Assembly (NCBI RefSeq): GCF_036370855.1
Contig: NC_088102.1
Span: forward strand, 37,423,835-37,487,834
Direction of reading: 5' to 3'
DNA length: 64,000 nucleotides
DNA from: Dromaius novaehollandiae
Lineage: Eukaryota; Chordata; Aves; Casuariiformes; Dromaiidae
The position numbers and the translations under genes were made by a program. Numbering within the stretch: position 1 is the first letter of the stretch; every line of letters starts with the position of its first letter. The notes beneath the pieces are model-generated. The model was not told where the DNA came from and did not search any database. It saw nothing but the letters and a program-made list of their open reading frames with translations. Below are positions 38,588 through 49,450 of this stretch, in pieces.

Positions 38588-38690
38588 AAGGTATGCCTAT
38601 ACTGTAGTCCAAAGGCATGACCAAAGGTTTTGTAGATGTGCGCAAACTAGCTTTAATTAGCTAACTCAGGTACTGATAATGTAGCACAGA
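38588..38690 (+). repeat. Old sauropsid-type repeat with TAGCTTTAATTAGCTA core
   Basis: GTATGCCTATACTGTAGTCC, then ATGACCAAAG, then TAGATGTGCGC, then AACTAGCTTTAATTAGCTAA and CTCAGGTACTGATAATGTAGC. The order matches a palindromic non-autonomous element abundant in turtles and crocodilians, whose copies read CTACACTGCAG...TGTAGACATACC...GAGCTAGCTTTAATCTAGCTAGCTCGGGTA. Assigned from memory. Confidence 0.5.
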
Positions 38691-41164
38691 TTAACTGCTC
38701 AAATATTTACAGTTTTCAGGCCAGTTTTCCATGCTGTGCTCACTTCCTTATTGCTGGCTGTGGACTGCTCATCCTGGCAGACCTGCCCGGAGACTGTAGT
38801 CACACCATTTTCCTGAAGCAGAAGCGTATACTAAGTCTTTCACCTCTAACTCATGGATTCAAATCTACCATACCTTAGCATCAAGTACAAAATAATCTGG
38901 AAATTTCTGTCTACACACCACCACGCTGTTCCCCTTATGAATTTTTCCCCAAGTACACTCCATAAAGGCTTTGGGTGGTTTCCTGAACTGGGACCACAGA
39001 CGGGCTGCTCTTCTGGTACCTGATGGCTCTGCCTTTGGCATGAGGCGTCTGATGCCTTCCATGAGTGCCGCGCGTGGCCAGCGCGCTGTGTGCAGAGGTA
39101 CATGAAAGCTAAGGGGTGGTGCATCGAACACCGTCTGGCTGACTGAATTGCTGAAGTCATTCTTATGTTTGGCTGGACTCCGACAAGAGTCTCCCAAATT
39201 CACAGGAGAGTGACATAACATCATCAGCCAGGAGAAGACTGTTTGGGGAGCCACGTCAAAATCAGTAGCTGGGCGCTGGGTGTGCTGTTGGACACCGGCA
39301 GCACTAGTGTCCCCGCAGCTGGTAAGGACAGGGGTGCTGCAGGAGGTGAAGGCAGAGGGTGCCGCTCTGCAGGGGACAGTTGGTGAGGAAGTGGCTGCTG
39401 CTGGAGCAGTCACAGACTAAACCAGAATAATAAATAACTACTATAAAGGGTTGAACTGGGGACTCCAAGTACGTTTAACAGGGTAATGTTTGGAAATGAA
39501 CAGCCCCTGGGAGCACTGAGTAAACAGGGCAGAAGGTTCAGTGACTTCACGTATCGGAGAGGCTGAAAATTGCACATTAAAGCCTGAGGAGGGGCCAGAT
39601 ACCTCTCCGTGCTGATAACAAACAAAGGCCACAGCGGCAGCACAAGCTTTCTGCTGGTAGGGACACGGCAGCAGGCCTTTCACAGCGGCCTCTGAGCACC
39701 TGCTATTGCTTTGCTGTATTGTGAGGAGGCAGCATCAGGGCTTATTTCTCTGCATTTCCAACTACCTTTGCTAAGGTTGCAACTACCTCCGTTTTCTTGC
39801 ACAGGCAGCGAGAGGCAGTTATTTGCCGGGTCAGCTTTAGATCCCTGGCTTCTCCATGAATCTCTCACTGGGCTACTTCTATTCTCAAAGAGCCTTCTGA
39901 ATAACAGATACAGTTTCAAGCCAAAAGGGAATTATGCTGTCCAGGCAGCTGTGGTTTATTTGTGTCAAGGTGGGGGCACTAATGTGTATTTGGCCATTCG
40001 GAATCACAGTTCTTTCAGCGTCTTCTAAATCTCAGCTTCATCATTCCTACAGAAACAGTGTCTGGTAACTATTCCAACAGCTTAACTATTAAACTGCTGG
40101 AATCACTTTCCTCTTTCCCTGTCTTTGGGTATGTAGTTTTCCCCCTCAACAGGTTAAAAAGTAAGCTTGCACATAATTCCCCCCACTCCAGGATCAATAT
40201 GACAAAACTTACATTTTCATGTGGTAACAGACTTTGATGTTAAAAATTTTGGTGCAGGCTTACTTGCCTTTCAAAACTTGATGTTTCTATGCTGCTATCA
40301 TTTCTCCAACTAATATTTCCTTCTGTTCTCTAAATTTTCTTTCCTTAAAGCCCTCATTTTGCAACTCTGCCAAGCTGTCTATATTTTCTTAAATTCTCAT
40401 TTCCTCTGGCACTCACTTCTTGCTTATGGTTACAGTAACTGAAAAAAAAAAAGAAGAAAGATTTTGCACTGAGCCCAATTTCCAGTCTGTAATCTTCAGT
40501 TTTAATATTGCCTTACCACCCTCTTTATTCTCATGTTTCTGCTTGCTGCAAATTTACCTACTAGGTTTGGAAACCATTAATTCACTTCACTTTCAGAGCT
40601 GCTTGAAAAGAACTAAAGAAGAAACATCCTGGTCTTACTGCTTTTATTAATTTCTGTTAGCTGTACAAAATTTGTGCTTTGTTTTGTTCAGATGTTGCTG
40701 ATCACCCAGGGGGTCCCATCTCTTCCCTCTTATGTCTCATTCTGTTGTTCACAGCATCGACATTTTAGTGTTACTCCATTCCTTACTTCCTTCTCTGCTC
40801 TGCTCTAATGTAAGTTGGGGGCAGGGGGTATCATCAACATGTAGGGCTAATTCCTGCAATGGCTGATGAGCTTTCTAGGAGGACTCATCACCTTTTAGCA
40901 CATTGCCGAATTAGACATTCAGTGCACCAGGTCAGGCAGAAAGATATTTTGTGACTCAAGATTTTCTTGGGCTCCATGAGTATTACCTGCTCATCCAGGA
41001 AGAGGCAGAAAAACAGTATTAGAAAAAAAGCAATGAAAGTAGCACTCGTTCCTTACAGGGCATTGTAGTACTAACACCATGAATGAGGTGAATGACCAAA
41101 GATTTAATTTACAATAGCAGCAGGAGCATCAAATTCTGCCTTTAGTCCTAGAATCCCAACGTCC
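38691..41164. other. Non-coding DNA, nothing firm recognised
   Basis: A 182-codon frame at 38865-39413 (-) has no recognisable domain. Pyrimidine-rich from 40080 to 40820. A short hairpin at 40071-40103 is listed separately. Confidence 0.45.
40071..40103. other. Short imperfect hairpin
   Basis: Arms ATTCCAACAG (40071-40080) and CTGCTGGAAT (40094-40103) pair with one mismatch. Inside them, TTAA and TTAA can also pair around a CTA loop. It is too short for a typical miRNA precursor. Confidence 0.4.
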
Positions 41165-41240
41165 TTTTAGAAGTATTCCGAATCTTCACAACACTATGAA
41201 GAAATAAGTATTTTTCTGTCATTATTTACATGGACAGAGT
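41165..41240 (+). repeat. Possible MIR-like fragment
   Basis: The stretch GAATCTTCACAACACTATGA, then AATAAGTA, then TTATTTACATGGACAG follows the MIR AATCCTCACAACAACCCTATGAGGTAGG...TTTTACAGATGAG blocks, heavily diverged. Confidence 0.35.
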
Positions 41241-41255
41241 GAGTCATCAAGACGT

Positions 41256-41340
41256 TAGGGCCCAGGCTTTCAAAACAAAGAGTTCATACTTTGGGCATTG
41301 AGTTCTCCATGTGCTTACCATAATTGCAGACCTAATCACA
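41256..41340 (+). repeat. Possible old palindromic repeat
   Basis: TAGGGCCCAGGCTTTCAAAA, a GGGCATTGAGTTCTCC centre and a GCAGACCTAA end recall the old reptile repeat with GGGCCAGATTTTCAAAGG...CAATGGGAGTTAGG. Weak. Confidence 0.28.
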
Positions 41341-44319
41341 GTGAGGAAACACGTAAATGAGAGTCATAGTTATGGACGCTCCCGTCTCCCTGGAAACCCT
41401 GAGCTGGTGTCAGTGAGGGAGCAGGAAAGGACCTGAGCATTCAGCTCCCTCTGGCCCCACAAATGATCTGTGCTGTCTTAACTGATATAGTGCTAAAGTC
41501 AAGATCTGTAGAAGATGACTTTTGCTTGTATCAGTCTCTTCCAGCATGCAGGAAAGAACAGTAAGAGTACATTATTTTCCTATGAAAAGTAACAGGAGGA
41601 GCAAAAGCAAACTGGCTGCACAAAGCTGAGATTAGCTGTGGCAGTGCTGGGAGCAGAGAAAAACACCCTCAAAGGAGAGTGGAGAAAAAATGGTAGGAGA
41701 TCATCATTTTTACACTTCACCTAAAACTGTAATTCCTTTCACATTAAAAATGCCTGGGATCCACAATGCACTTGCTTTAGACAAGGCAGCTTTCTCTCCC
41801 TGATGCCTAAAAGGTGCCTTAGTGAAAGGTAACTAGTCAGTGAAGCAACTCCAGAGAAATTCAGATTTGGGCTACAGGGAGGCGGAAGAACTGGAACTGG
41901 GTGAGCAATGCGTCAAAGATGAAATCCAGTGCAGGGGAAGAGGGGGAGGAGAAGCAGAGGAGAAAAAAATCCTAATTGCAAAATTGAAAGCCTGGTTTCC
42001 TAGGACCATCCAGAGCACCTGGGAAAAATAAGAAGCAGGAAATGACCAAGATGTAAACTTGGAGACCTCTGTGCAGAAAAGAGCAGGTGGCAAGAGACTG
42101 CAGAGTGCTGCAGTCAAAACGAGACCTTGCTGCCCCTTTGAAACCAAAGCATGTGAGGAATATCCCTTTGCTCCTGATATCGTTTGGATTTACATTATTG
42201 CTTGTTCTAGCAACTGAAACTGTAGAGCTGCTTGCTTTCAGCTCTTGCATTTTCACCTCTAGTGGGAGAAGTGGTGCTCATAAAACATGCTCCGGTTCTG
42301 TTTACTTTCTGTCAGAAAGAACTGCTTCTGTTGGGAAAGGCTATCCCAACCAGCCATCTCAAGTTCTTTCAATAAGCTTTTCTGATTGAGAAGTATTAAG
42401 AAACAGGCCTCAAAGTCAGAGGTAAATCAAACTGCTCTGCATAAATGCGAAGGGCATGCAGTTTTGTCTCCATTTTAATATCTTGTGCTCTGGTGATGAA
42501 GGAGCTGATTCTGGTTTTCAGTTTTACATATATTTGTCATCTTGCTGACTTGAACTGTTTCGGAAAGAAGGAAATTCCATGATCCAGGCAGGGAATTGCT
42601 TCGCAATAGCATCTGCTTTCAGAGACAAAGCAGGAAATCCCTTTAGGGTTGGGTTAGGAAAAGATGGTCAAGCACAAAGAGAAGACAAACATACCCGGCA
42701 AAGACCCCCAGGATGAATCCTTCTTGGCTACAAGCCTAAAACACAATACTGTGCTCTGATGAAGATCTATTACTCTATGAACATATTACATTTGAAGTTT
42801 TCCAAGTCAAGCACCCTCAAGCCACTTTCCTCTAACTTCATGGTTTTTTCTATATATATACTCAGTGCACTGCAAAGAAAGAGCACAGTCACAACAGACA
42901 AGAGACTTGGGAGAGCACTTGTGAGCAAATCGCAGGAGATGCCAGTGGGTGCTGAAGTGCGCTCTCCTGGGGAGAAACGCCTCGGTGGCGCTCGCGGGGG
43001 CAGCTGTAGCAGCTATGCAGGGCTCCTGCAGAGAAGGCCAGGTTTCTGGAAGATTCATGACTCTTGATGGGGAGTGAAAGCTTTTGATAACTCTATAGGA
43101 ACTTGGCCTCTGTGCATTTTCCCCTCTCTCTCTCTCTGGATACAGTCTTGGCAGCTGCTCTGAGTCTATTTTAAACAAAGCCAGTGATTTCTGGAGAGAT
43201 GGAAAACACATGAAGGGCACAATGAAAAACAAGCAGAAAACCTGACTGCAGGATAGAGGGAAACGAGAATGATAACGAATGCTGCTTCCTCCTCTGACAG
43301 GGAGGCAGGAGGAAGTCCCCTTCACTGCACACCGCCGCTCCTGGGTTTCTCACTACGCTGCCATCGCGGGTCCTGCACAGAACTGAAAGGTTTTCCCTGC
43401 TCAGCTGCTCTCCTCTTGCTGGCGATCCATACTGCGTGTCCCTTGCCCTGCACGCCCAGATGCTGCTGGCTGCAAGAGATGGCAATCATGACAGAAAAGG
43501 GGAGCAGGAGTCACCCACAGTGGTGCAAAGGCCAGGCCTGTGACACAAACTCATGATACCAAAACAAAAATAAATTATCTACGTAGAGTACAATTATGGT
43601 CAAAGCCATATATCTGACCTAGGGCCAAGAAAGGGCTGTTTATAACTGTCAGTATGTATTTAGGGAGATGAACCTTTAATTTCTGTATGCATGAAGCATT
43701 TTAATTTTTGACCCAAAAGCCTCCTTTACTGTTGAAAAGCTTGGTAACAAGGCCTTGGTCACTTAGGACAGGTGGGATATTTGTGCAAGCCTGTTTAGTA
43801 AGCTCAGTTTAAGACATTATGTATGTGTATAGTGCAACCAGTGGGACGTGCCCTTGGCAAGCAAACTGTCCAGGGCTATGTCCCTCCTGTCCCTGACATA
43901 AAGTGCTCCCAGGTTCCTCCTCACTGTACCTGGTGTCCCAGTACAATTCAACCCAAGCTTCGGCTGCCTAAAAATCCCTGCCCACCTGCCCTTGGAGCAA
44001 GCAGCGTGTACAAAGAGCCCTGTACACTCTTTTCTGCCCCATGTCCTCTGCACAAGGGCAGGTAGGGAAGCTGGAGGCAGGAGAGACCACCAGCTGGCCC
44101 CAGGGCAAGGGAGAGCATCCTCCGAGGCTTGCCTCCTCTCGGCTGGGAGCCCCAGGGCTGTGGGCTGCGCCCGGGCACCAGCGTACAGCTTCAACAAGCA
44201 AATAACATGAACAAGCAACAAATACGGCCTCATATCTGTCTTTAAGTCCTGTCTACACAGTCCATATGATCAACTCTCTGTTGCTTTCCTTACACCCTGA
44301 ATGCTGTTCTTACATGTTG
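41341..44319. other. Non-coding DNA with simple repeats
   Basis: No exon recognised. Contains a short (TA)n at about 42851-42861, a (CT)7 at 43124-43137 and a small CpG cluster at 42959-42998. Confidence 0.5.
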
Positions 44320-44400
44320 GGTAATGTTTGCACTGTAACCTCTCTGGGACAGAGAGGCTATCTTTACTTTGTTTTGGAAGGCACCCAGCTCACTCTCAAG
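44320..44400 (+). repeat. Old dispersed repeat, CTCTCTGGGACAGAG block
   Basis: TGTAACCTCTCTGGGACAGA, then a TCTTTACTTTGTTTTGGAAG block and GCACCCAGCTCACTC. This is the same old family as 10950-11060, its upstream part, whose copies read ATTGTAAGCTCTTTGGGGCAGGGACTGTC...GCGCCTAGCACA. The 3' tail is not recognisable here. Confidence 0.45.
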
Positions 44401-44786
44401 CACTCAACAAGCAGTCAAGAAATGATTCAGATGGAGAAACAGAAATACAACTTGTCCAGGCTTGACAGAATTTCTTTATTGGTTGCCTGTCCAAATCAAC
44501 TTAGGCTGGCAATGACCAAAAGTAATGACTGTCTGGAGAGTGTTCAGTGGTCCCCAAAAGCAGTTGTTTTGTTATTTCAGTGCAATTCTTTCAGGGGATG
44601 TCCACATTACAAAAGCTCCTATCCCATCTGCTACTGGTTGGTATTCTTAGAGGCCATCCCAAAAGACAGTTCAGGGACTGAATAAACATGAAAACTTTTG
44701 AGACAGGAGTAGAAGAAGGATAAGATATATTAGGTTTGGCAACACTATAACCTACCCAAGTTTAAAAATCATGAGTCAGGCTCAAG

Positions 44787-44813
44787 CCCCCCCCCCCCCC
44801 CACACACACACAC
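44787..44813. repeat. C15 run joined to (CA)n
   Basis: Fifteen C (44787-44801) followed by about six CA dinucleotides. Composite simple repeat, likely polymorphic. Confidence 0.9.
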
Positions 44814-46504
44814 TAGAAAATTCTTTAAAAAAATACTTTTTCTTTTTCGTTCTGCCTTCCCATTTCCAGTTCTACCTGCCCTCTTCTAGGGACCCTGTCA
44901 GTTTGCTAGCATGGCCAGTGCTCCAGAATTTGTTGTAAGTGTCACAGCTTTGTTGAAAATTGAGCATCAGAAGTCTCCCTGCTATTCTTGGCTCTGGGAG
45001 CAGATTGTGGTCTAGTGGTTACAAGCATCATGGCCAGCTGAAACACACCCATATTTGGGTCATCTGCAAGACATGAACCACGAATGTCTGGTTACAAGAG
45101 CATGAATTTCCAACCTTAGGGCTTACAAATCAGATGCTAGTGCAGAAGTAGGAACAAGGTCAAATTGCTTCATGAAATTTTCTTGCTAAAGGGTGACAAC
45201 ATGGTTTGTAGAAGGTCCTAATTTGGCATTTCCTTTGAAAAAGCTATGTAGCAAGTAGCTGAGATGTAACTTTGTGTAATAGAAAGCTGGGTTTAGTTCC
45301 AAGCTTTGCTTGAAGTGTTCTCAGTGCTCCTAGCTGTGAAGTGTCATGTTAACCCTCCAAACCCTTAATATATGGCTCTGCTTGCTGAAAGATGTCATGG
45401 GCAGCGTAGAGCCTGTTAATGAAGCTACTGCCTGACAAGGTTCTGCCTAGGCCTACCTCTTTCAACAATTGTTTTCCTGAGCTGTGGGAAGGTAGAGCTT
45501 TTCGTATCATCTTGAAAATTCCTGCAGCAAGGGACAAAAGCACATTCTTTAGGAGAGCTGACAACATTGGGGTAGCGCAAGGAGGGCTGCACTTGAGCTG
45601 TCTGTGCTGTGTTTACCTGAAAATATACAGAAATTTCCATACTTTTCACTGAGGTCCCAACTCATCACTAAGTTTAAAAAAAATTATGGTACCAAAAAGA
45701 TAGTGCACTTTTCCTTATGTGTTTTCAGGGCACAGATTCTAAAACAAGCATGTGATGACCCATTTTTAAACCCACTGAAGACATGTTTTTACTCTTTACA
45801 GAGCACTCATTTCTCTAGTTCGTCTGATAAACATACAGAAAAGTGTTGAACTTTTCAGTATGACCAATTAATCACTAGTTGGCAAGATGAGGAAGTGTTC
45901 TGGATGTGTACCAACTCAAAAATATGAGACATTAGAAATCATATCTTATTGCAGACAAAGAAGTGCAATGCACAGAAGTAACGTCCCTTTATAGACCCTG
46001 TGTCTATTTTGAGACTAACAAGACACACTACCCTATTTCACGCAATGATGAATAAGTAGAAGCATAGAGACATAAAGGGAAGTTAGCATCCTAACCTTGA
46101 ACTCTGTGACACCCAACTTTTAGGCGCCCAGCCACTCCATCAACTCTACCAATCTGAACTGGGGACCTGAATGGTTCCTCAAGCAACATAAGCAGTAGAT
46201 GGCTAAAAGCAGAGTCCCAAGGCTGGCATCCTAAGCAGGGAGCCAGCCTGGAGGGCTGCTGAGGCATTAAGAAAGTGAGGACAGTGTCCAGTGAAACATT
46301 TTGTAGGATCTGAGTATCTCGCAAGGGAGCCTCCCTCAGCTCAGCATTCAAAGACTTGAGCCCTCAAATCCAATTAATATTAAGCTTTAACTGGAACATG
46401 GAATTTACATTCACCTCTCCTGCTTTTTCTAGTCTAAGGCCAGAGAGAGTCATATTTGCTCTCTTTCCCTTACCTCTGGCCCCCAAATATCTAAGTGTTA
46501 TAGC
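44814..46504. other. Non-coding DNA, nothing recognised
   Basis: Ordinary AT-rich sequence. No exon or transposon recognised. Confidence 0.5.
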
Positions 46505-46600
46505 TTTGGTAGGAGAAATTCAGAACAGCACAGTCATGTGCAGATCACTCTTCTGGGAGCAGAGGACCTAGGCTCAGATCCCTTCTGACAACAGAACAAC
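46505..46600 (-). repeat. Possible MIR-like fragment, reverse
   Basis: ATCACTCTTCTGGGAGCAGA followed by GGACCTAGGCTCAGATCCCT resembles the reverse complement of a MIR tRNA-side region (CTGGGAGTCAGGAGACCTGGGTTCTAATCCC). Confidence 0.33.
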
Positions 46601-47151
46601 ATCTGAATGAGTGCTCACATCTGAGTTATTGGGTAATAAGCAGGGAAGAAAGAAAAAAAAAAATCTCACCACCCTCCATCTTTCAGGAACCCTAGTTTGG
46701 TGACATGCCTGGAAGCCCTGTGCATCCCATCAGGTATCCCAGAAGAGGCAGGCAGAGGAGCACCTGCTTGCTAGCTTTCACAAGACACAGGCATGAGATG
46801 GTTCCTGAGATGTTCAGCACCTTTGGAACAATTTTAGGCATTTAGGGAACTGGAATGTGAAAAGTGCTTTCAGGATGAGGCAGCAGGTTAGTAAGACTGT
46901 GAATACGGACTTCAAGGTCAAAAGGGACAGCTAAGCACCTATGCCTCTTGCTGGATCTAATCCTGTGTCTTACATTACAAGTCAGATAAGAACCAGGAAT
47001 AATAATTCCCTACCTCCATCTTCCTCGTTTCTCTGTTGCAACCACCCCACTAAAGTGCCAAATTAGTTGAATGACTCCAAGCACCCCTTCCTTTAGCTAA
47101 AGATCACAACCCAGTGGGATATTAGCAAAAGTAAGCCACTGCTAACATGCC
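46601..47151. other. Non-coding DNA, nothing recognised
   Basis: Unique-looking sequence with no open frame of interest. Confidence 0.45.
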
Positions 47152-47245
47152 TGGGCTGGGTCGAAACAGGGGCTAGGGCAGGGGAGGAGGCCCAGGGGTG
47201 GGCAGGGATGGGGAAGGCTGTCAGTGCCCTCAGGCCTCGGACAAG
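47152..47245 (+). repeat. GC-rich segment sharing a block with 27899
   Basis: GGGCTGGGTCGAAACAGGGG, then GGGTGGGCAGGGATGGGGAA, then GCTGTCAGTGCCCTCAGGCC. Same block order and orientation as 27899-27990. No flanking target duplication was found. Confidence 0.4.
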
Positions 47246-48119
47246 AGGGCTGTTCTTGATGTTACATAATCATACATGCTTTTTTTAATTGGTTTATAGA
47301 ACTTCTTAGAGCTGCTTCAGTTCTTCTTTTTCAAAGGGCAAGTGGATCGCTGCAGTGGGAGTGAGGATGGCTTTGTTTCTGTGGGTGAGGCTACCTGAAG
47401 AAAAAGTTCCTAGTTCAGGTATAAGCGTAAGGATCACATAATGTCGCGTCAGAATAACAGCTAACATCACAAAGTGTTTCTTTTTCAAGTCCCTGACTGA
47501 TTAAATGGTCATTCATGCCTAGGCACAACTCAAGGAAGTGTTTGCTTTCCCCAGCTATCTGCTCCCAAGGACCATGACCCAGGTTCATAATGGAAAAAAA
47601 AGGGAGGAAGATGGCCTGGGGTGACTCCAGGATCGCTCACCTCCTCACGGTCTAGCTTCATAGCTAGTGGCTGAAATGGCAGCGTGGAGGCCCCCTTGGG
47701 GCATGGCAGTGTGGTTTGTCCCTGCGGCCAGCTGTCCTCGCCGGGCCCCTGCCAGCCCTGCTGGGGGACCCAGTGCCAGTAGGCAGGGGGGGCCGGGTGC
47801 TGCCAGAAGTCTCTGCTTCCTGGAAATTATTCTGAGTTAATGGGTCTTGTTTTCCATTTCTTGACCCTTGCTGAAGTCTTCTGCAGTCCCAAGCAGAAAG
47901 TGGGCCCAGTGGAAGGGCTCAGTGCAACACTAGCCTGGCCTTGCTGTGCCTCCCCGGCTCCAGGGACATACATTGGCACACAGGGGAACAGCAGCGCTTA
48001 CCCCGAAGTTGCAAATACATTGACGTCAATAGGTGTTTTTGCTGAGAAAGTCAATGAGCTCTGGAGTGCATTAGGTATAGAAATGACTTTGGTATAGTCT
48101 CCTTGCAAAGTGACACAAG
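47246..48119. other. Non-coding DNA with a GC-rich patch
   Basis: A GC-rich stretch spans 47640-47815. A perfect CRE palindrome lies at 48019-48030 and is listed separately. No exon recognised. Confidence 0.45.
48019..48030. promoter_or_regulatory. Perfect CRE palindrome ATTGACGTCAAT
   Basis: A 12-bp palindrome containing the full CREB/ATF site TGACGTCA (48021-48028). The surrounding sequence CATTGACGTCAATAGGTGTT followed by TTTGCTGA resembles an old dispersed repeat whose usual text is CATTGACTTCAATGGGAGTT. The CpG site may therefore be a single-base variant of that repeat rather than a selected element. Confidence 0.4.
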
Positions 48120-48355
48120 GACATATAACTAGGGTATGGGAATATAATTAAGAGAGAAAGAAGTTAGGATGGATAGTGGGGAAAGACCTTTGGTCAGTGA
48201 GGTTTGTTAGAAGGTACAACAGTCCCCTGAGGGGAATAGCAGAAAGGCATTCGCTTGGGATATTTAAAATTAGACTAATGAAAGTGGTAGCAAATATACT
48301 ATAGGGGATATGCTTGCACTGACAGGCAAAATGAACTCTGCAACCTAACCCTGTC
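48120..48355 (+). mobile_element. CR1-like LINE 3' end
   Basis: One frame reads YNSPLRG at 48215-48235 and SLGIFKIRL at 48251-48277. This corresponds to the extreme C-terminus of CR1-group ORF2, where W-N-x-LP-x-x-V-V is followed by SL-x-IFK-x-RLD. The following 3' region (GCAAATATACTATAGGGGAT, then GCTTGCACTGACAGG, then CAACCTAACCCTGTC) matches the usual short 3' UTR of the group. The piece is 5'-truncated and inactive. Confidence 0.65.
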
Positions 48356-49229
48356 AGAGGGGCTCCTGTGAGAGCACCAAGGAAAGCGAGCGAGTTTGCT
48401 GTTCCTCAGAGGAGCCCCAGGATCCTGCGCGAAGGGCAGCCAGGCCGAGAGCACAGGCAAGCTGCCTCCACCAGAACTGGAAATTTGCAGCAGGGTCACA
48501 GAGGAGGAGCTCGAGGAACATACTGCAAGCCTGCTCTCAAAACCTGCCCCACAGCACTGTTTGCTTTAGCACTTGCCAAATTATGAAAGGAAAGTGGAAG
48601 CACAGCAGGCGCCTGTAGGTAGAGCAGGCAGGCACAGGGGGAAGAGCCATGCGCTTCCCCCAGGCTTGCTCTGCCTCCGGTGGTACCTGCTGAGCCTGGC
48701 TGGGAGAGCAGCAGCTCCTCACGAACTGCACCTTGCTCCTGGCACGTTCTTCACCTGCTACTGTTTGTACAGAAATAGACCTGACTTCAGCCTGACAGCT
48801 TATTTCAACTATTTACAAGAAAATTAACAAGATGTTCCACATTATAAAATGTTAACAGTTTTCCTGCCCCTTTCTCTCATGTTCCCAAATCAGTCATCAG
48901 CTCATGCCGCTTCCTACATGTTCCCCACGGGAAGAGGCAGCCTTTTGACCAGCCCCGCTTTGTGGTCTTAGGAGTAACGCTGATTGCAAAGAGGTCCAAA
49001 AATGGAAATTTCTCACAGTCATGGGTGATCCCACTAGCCTACATCTACACATGCTTTACCTGCTGCTGGGATGCAGAAGACTCCTATTTCAGGCCTATTA
49101 TTCTGACCAGCGCCAAGTTAAAGTAAGCCCCAGGCACCATATCTGTTCCCTTGCTGCCTCAGACTGAGTTCAGATGGCCCAGTACTACAGTGGGCTGTTG
49201 CAATGAATCATCTACAGTAAATTAAGAAG
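48356..49229. other. Non-coding DNA, nothing recognised
   Basis: GC-moderate unique sequence. No exon or repeat recognised. Confidence 0.45.
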
Positions 49230-49450
49230 GTGGCGAAGGAAAACGATTGAAACAAGCTATTTCTTTGCAGAATCCCATTAGCCATTTCCGGCTATTTAAT
49301 TCTGTTCAAATTTTTGCAAAAACTCATAATGCTATAAAAAGTCAAGACTCATTGTTCACTTATTAAAAGCTAATTGTCTCCATGAAGCATAGTTTCATGA
49401 CTGTTGCTGTCGTGATTTGAACAGCAGACGTAAACAGGGTCATCTCCAGC
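49230..49450. promoter_or_regulatory. Candidate conserved non-coding element
   Basis: Repeat-free, AT-rich sequence with closely packed homeodomain-like sites: CCCATTAGCCATTTCC, GGCTATTTAATTCTG, TTGCAAAAACTCATAATGC, AAAAGCTAATTGTCTCC. All frames are closed by stops. The texture matches known vertebrate conserved enhancers. Untested. Confidence 0.33.

Noticed and set aside
38865-39413. 182-codon minus-strand frame
   Set aside because: No recognisable domain and no codon-bias or motif signal. An open frame of this length occurs by chance in 64 kb of six-frame sequence.
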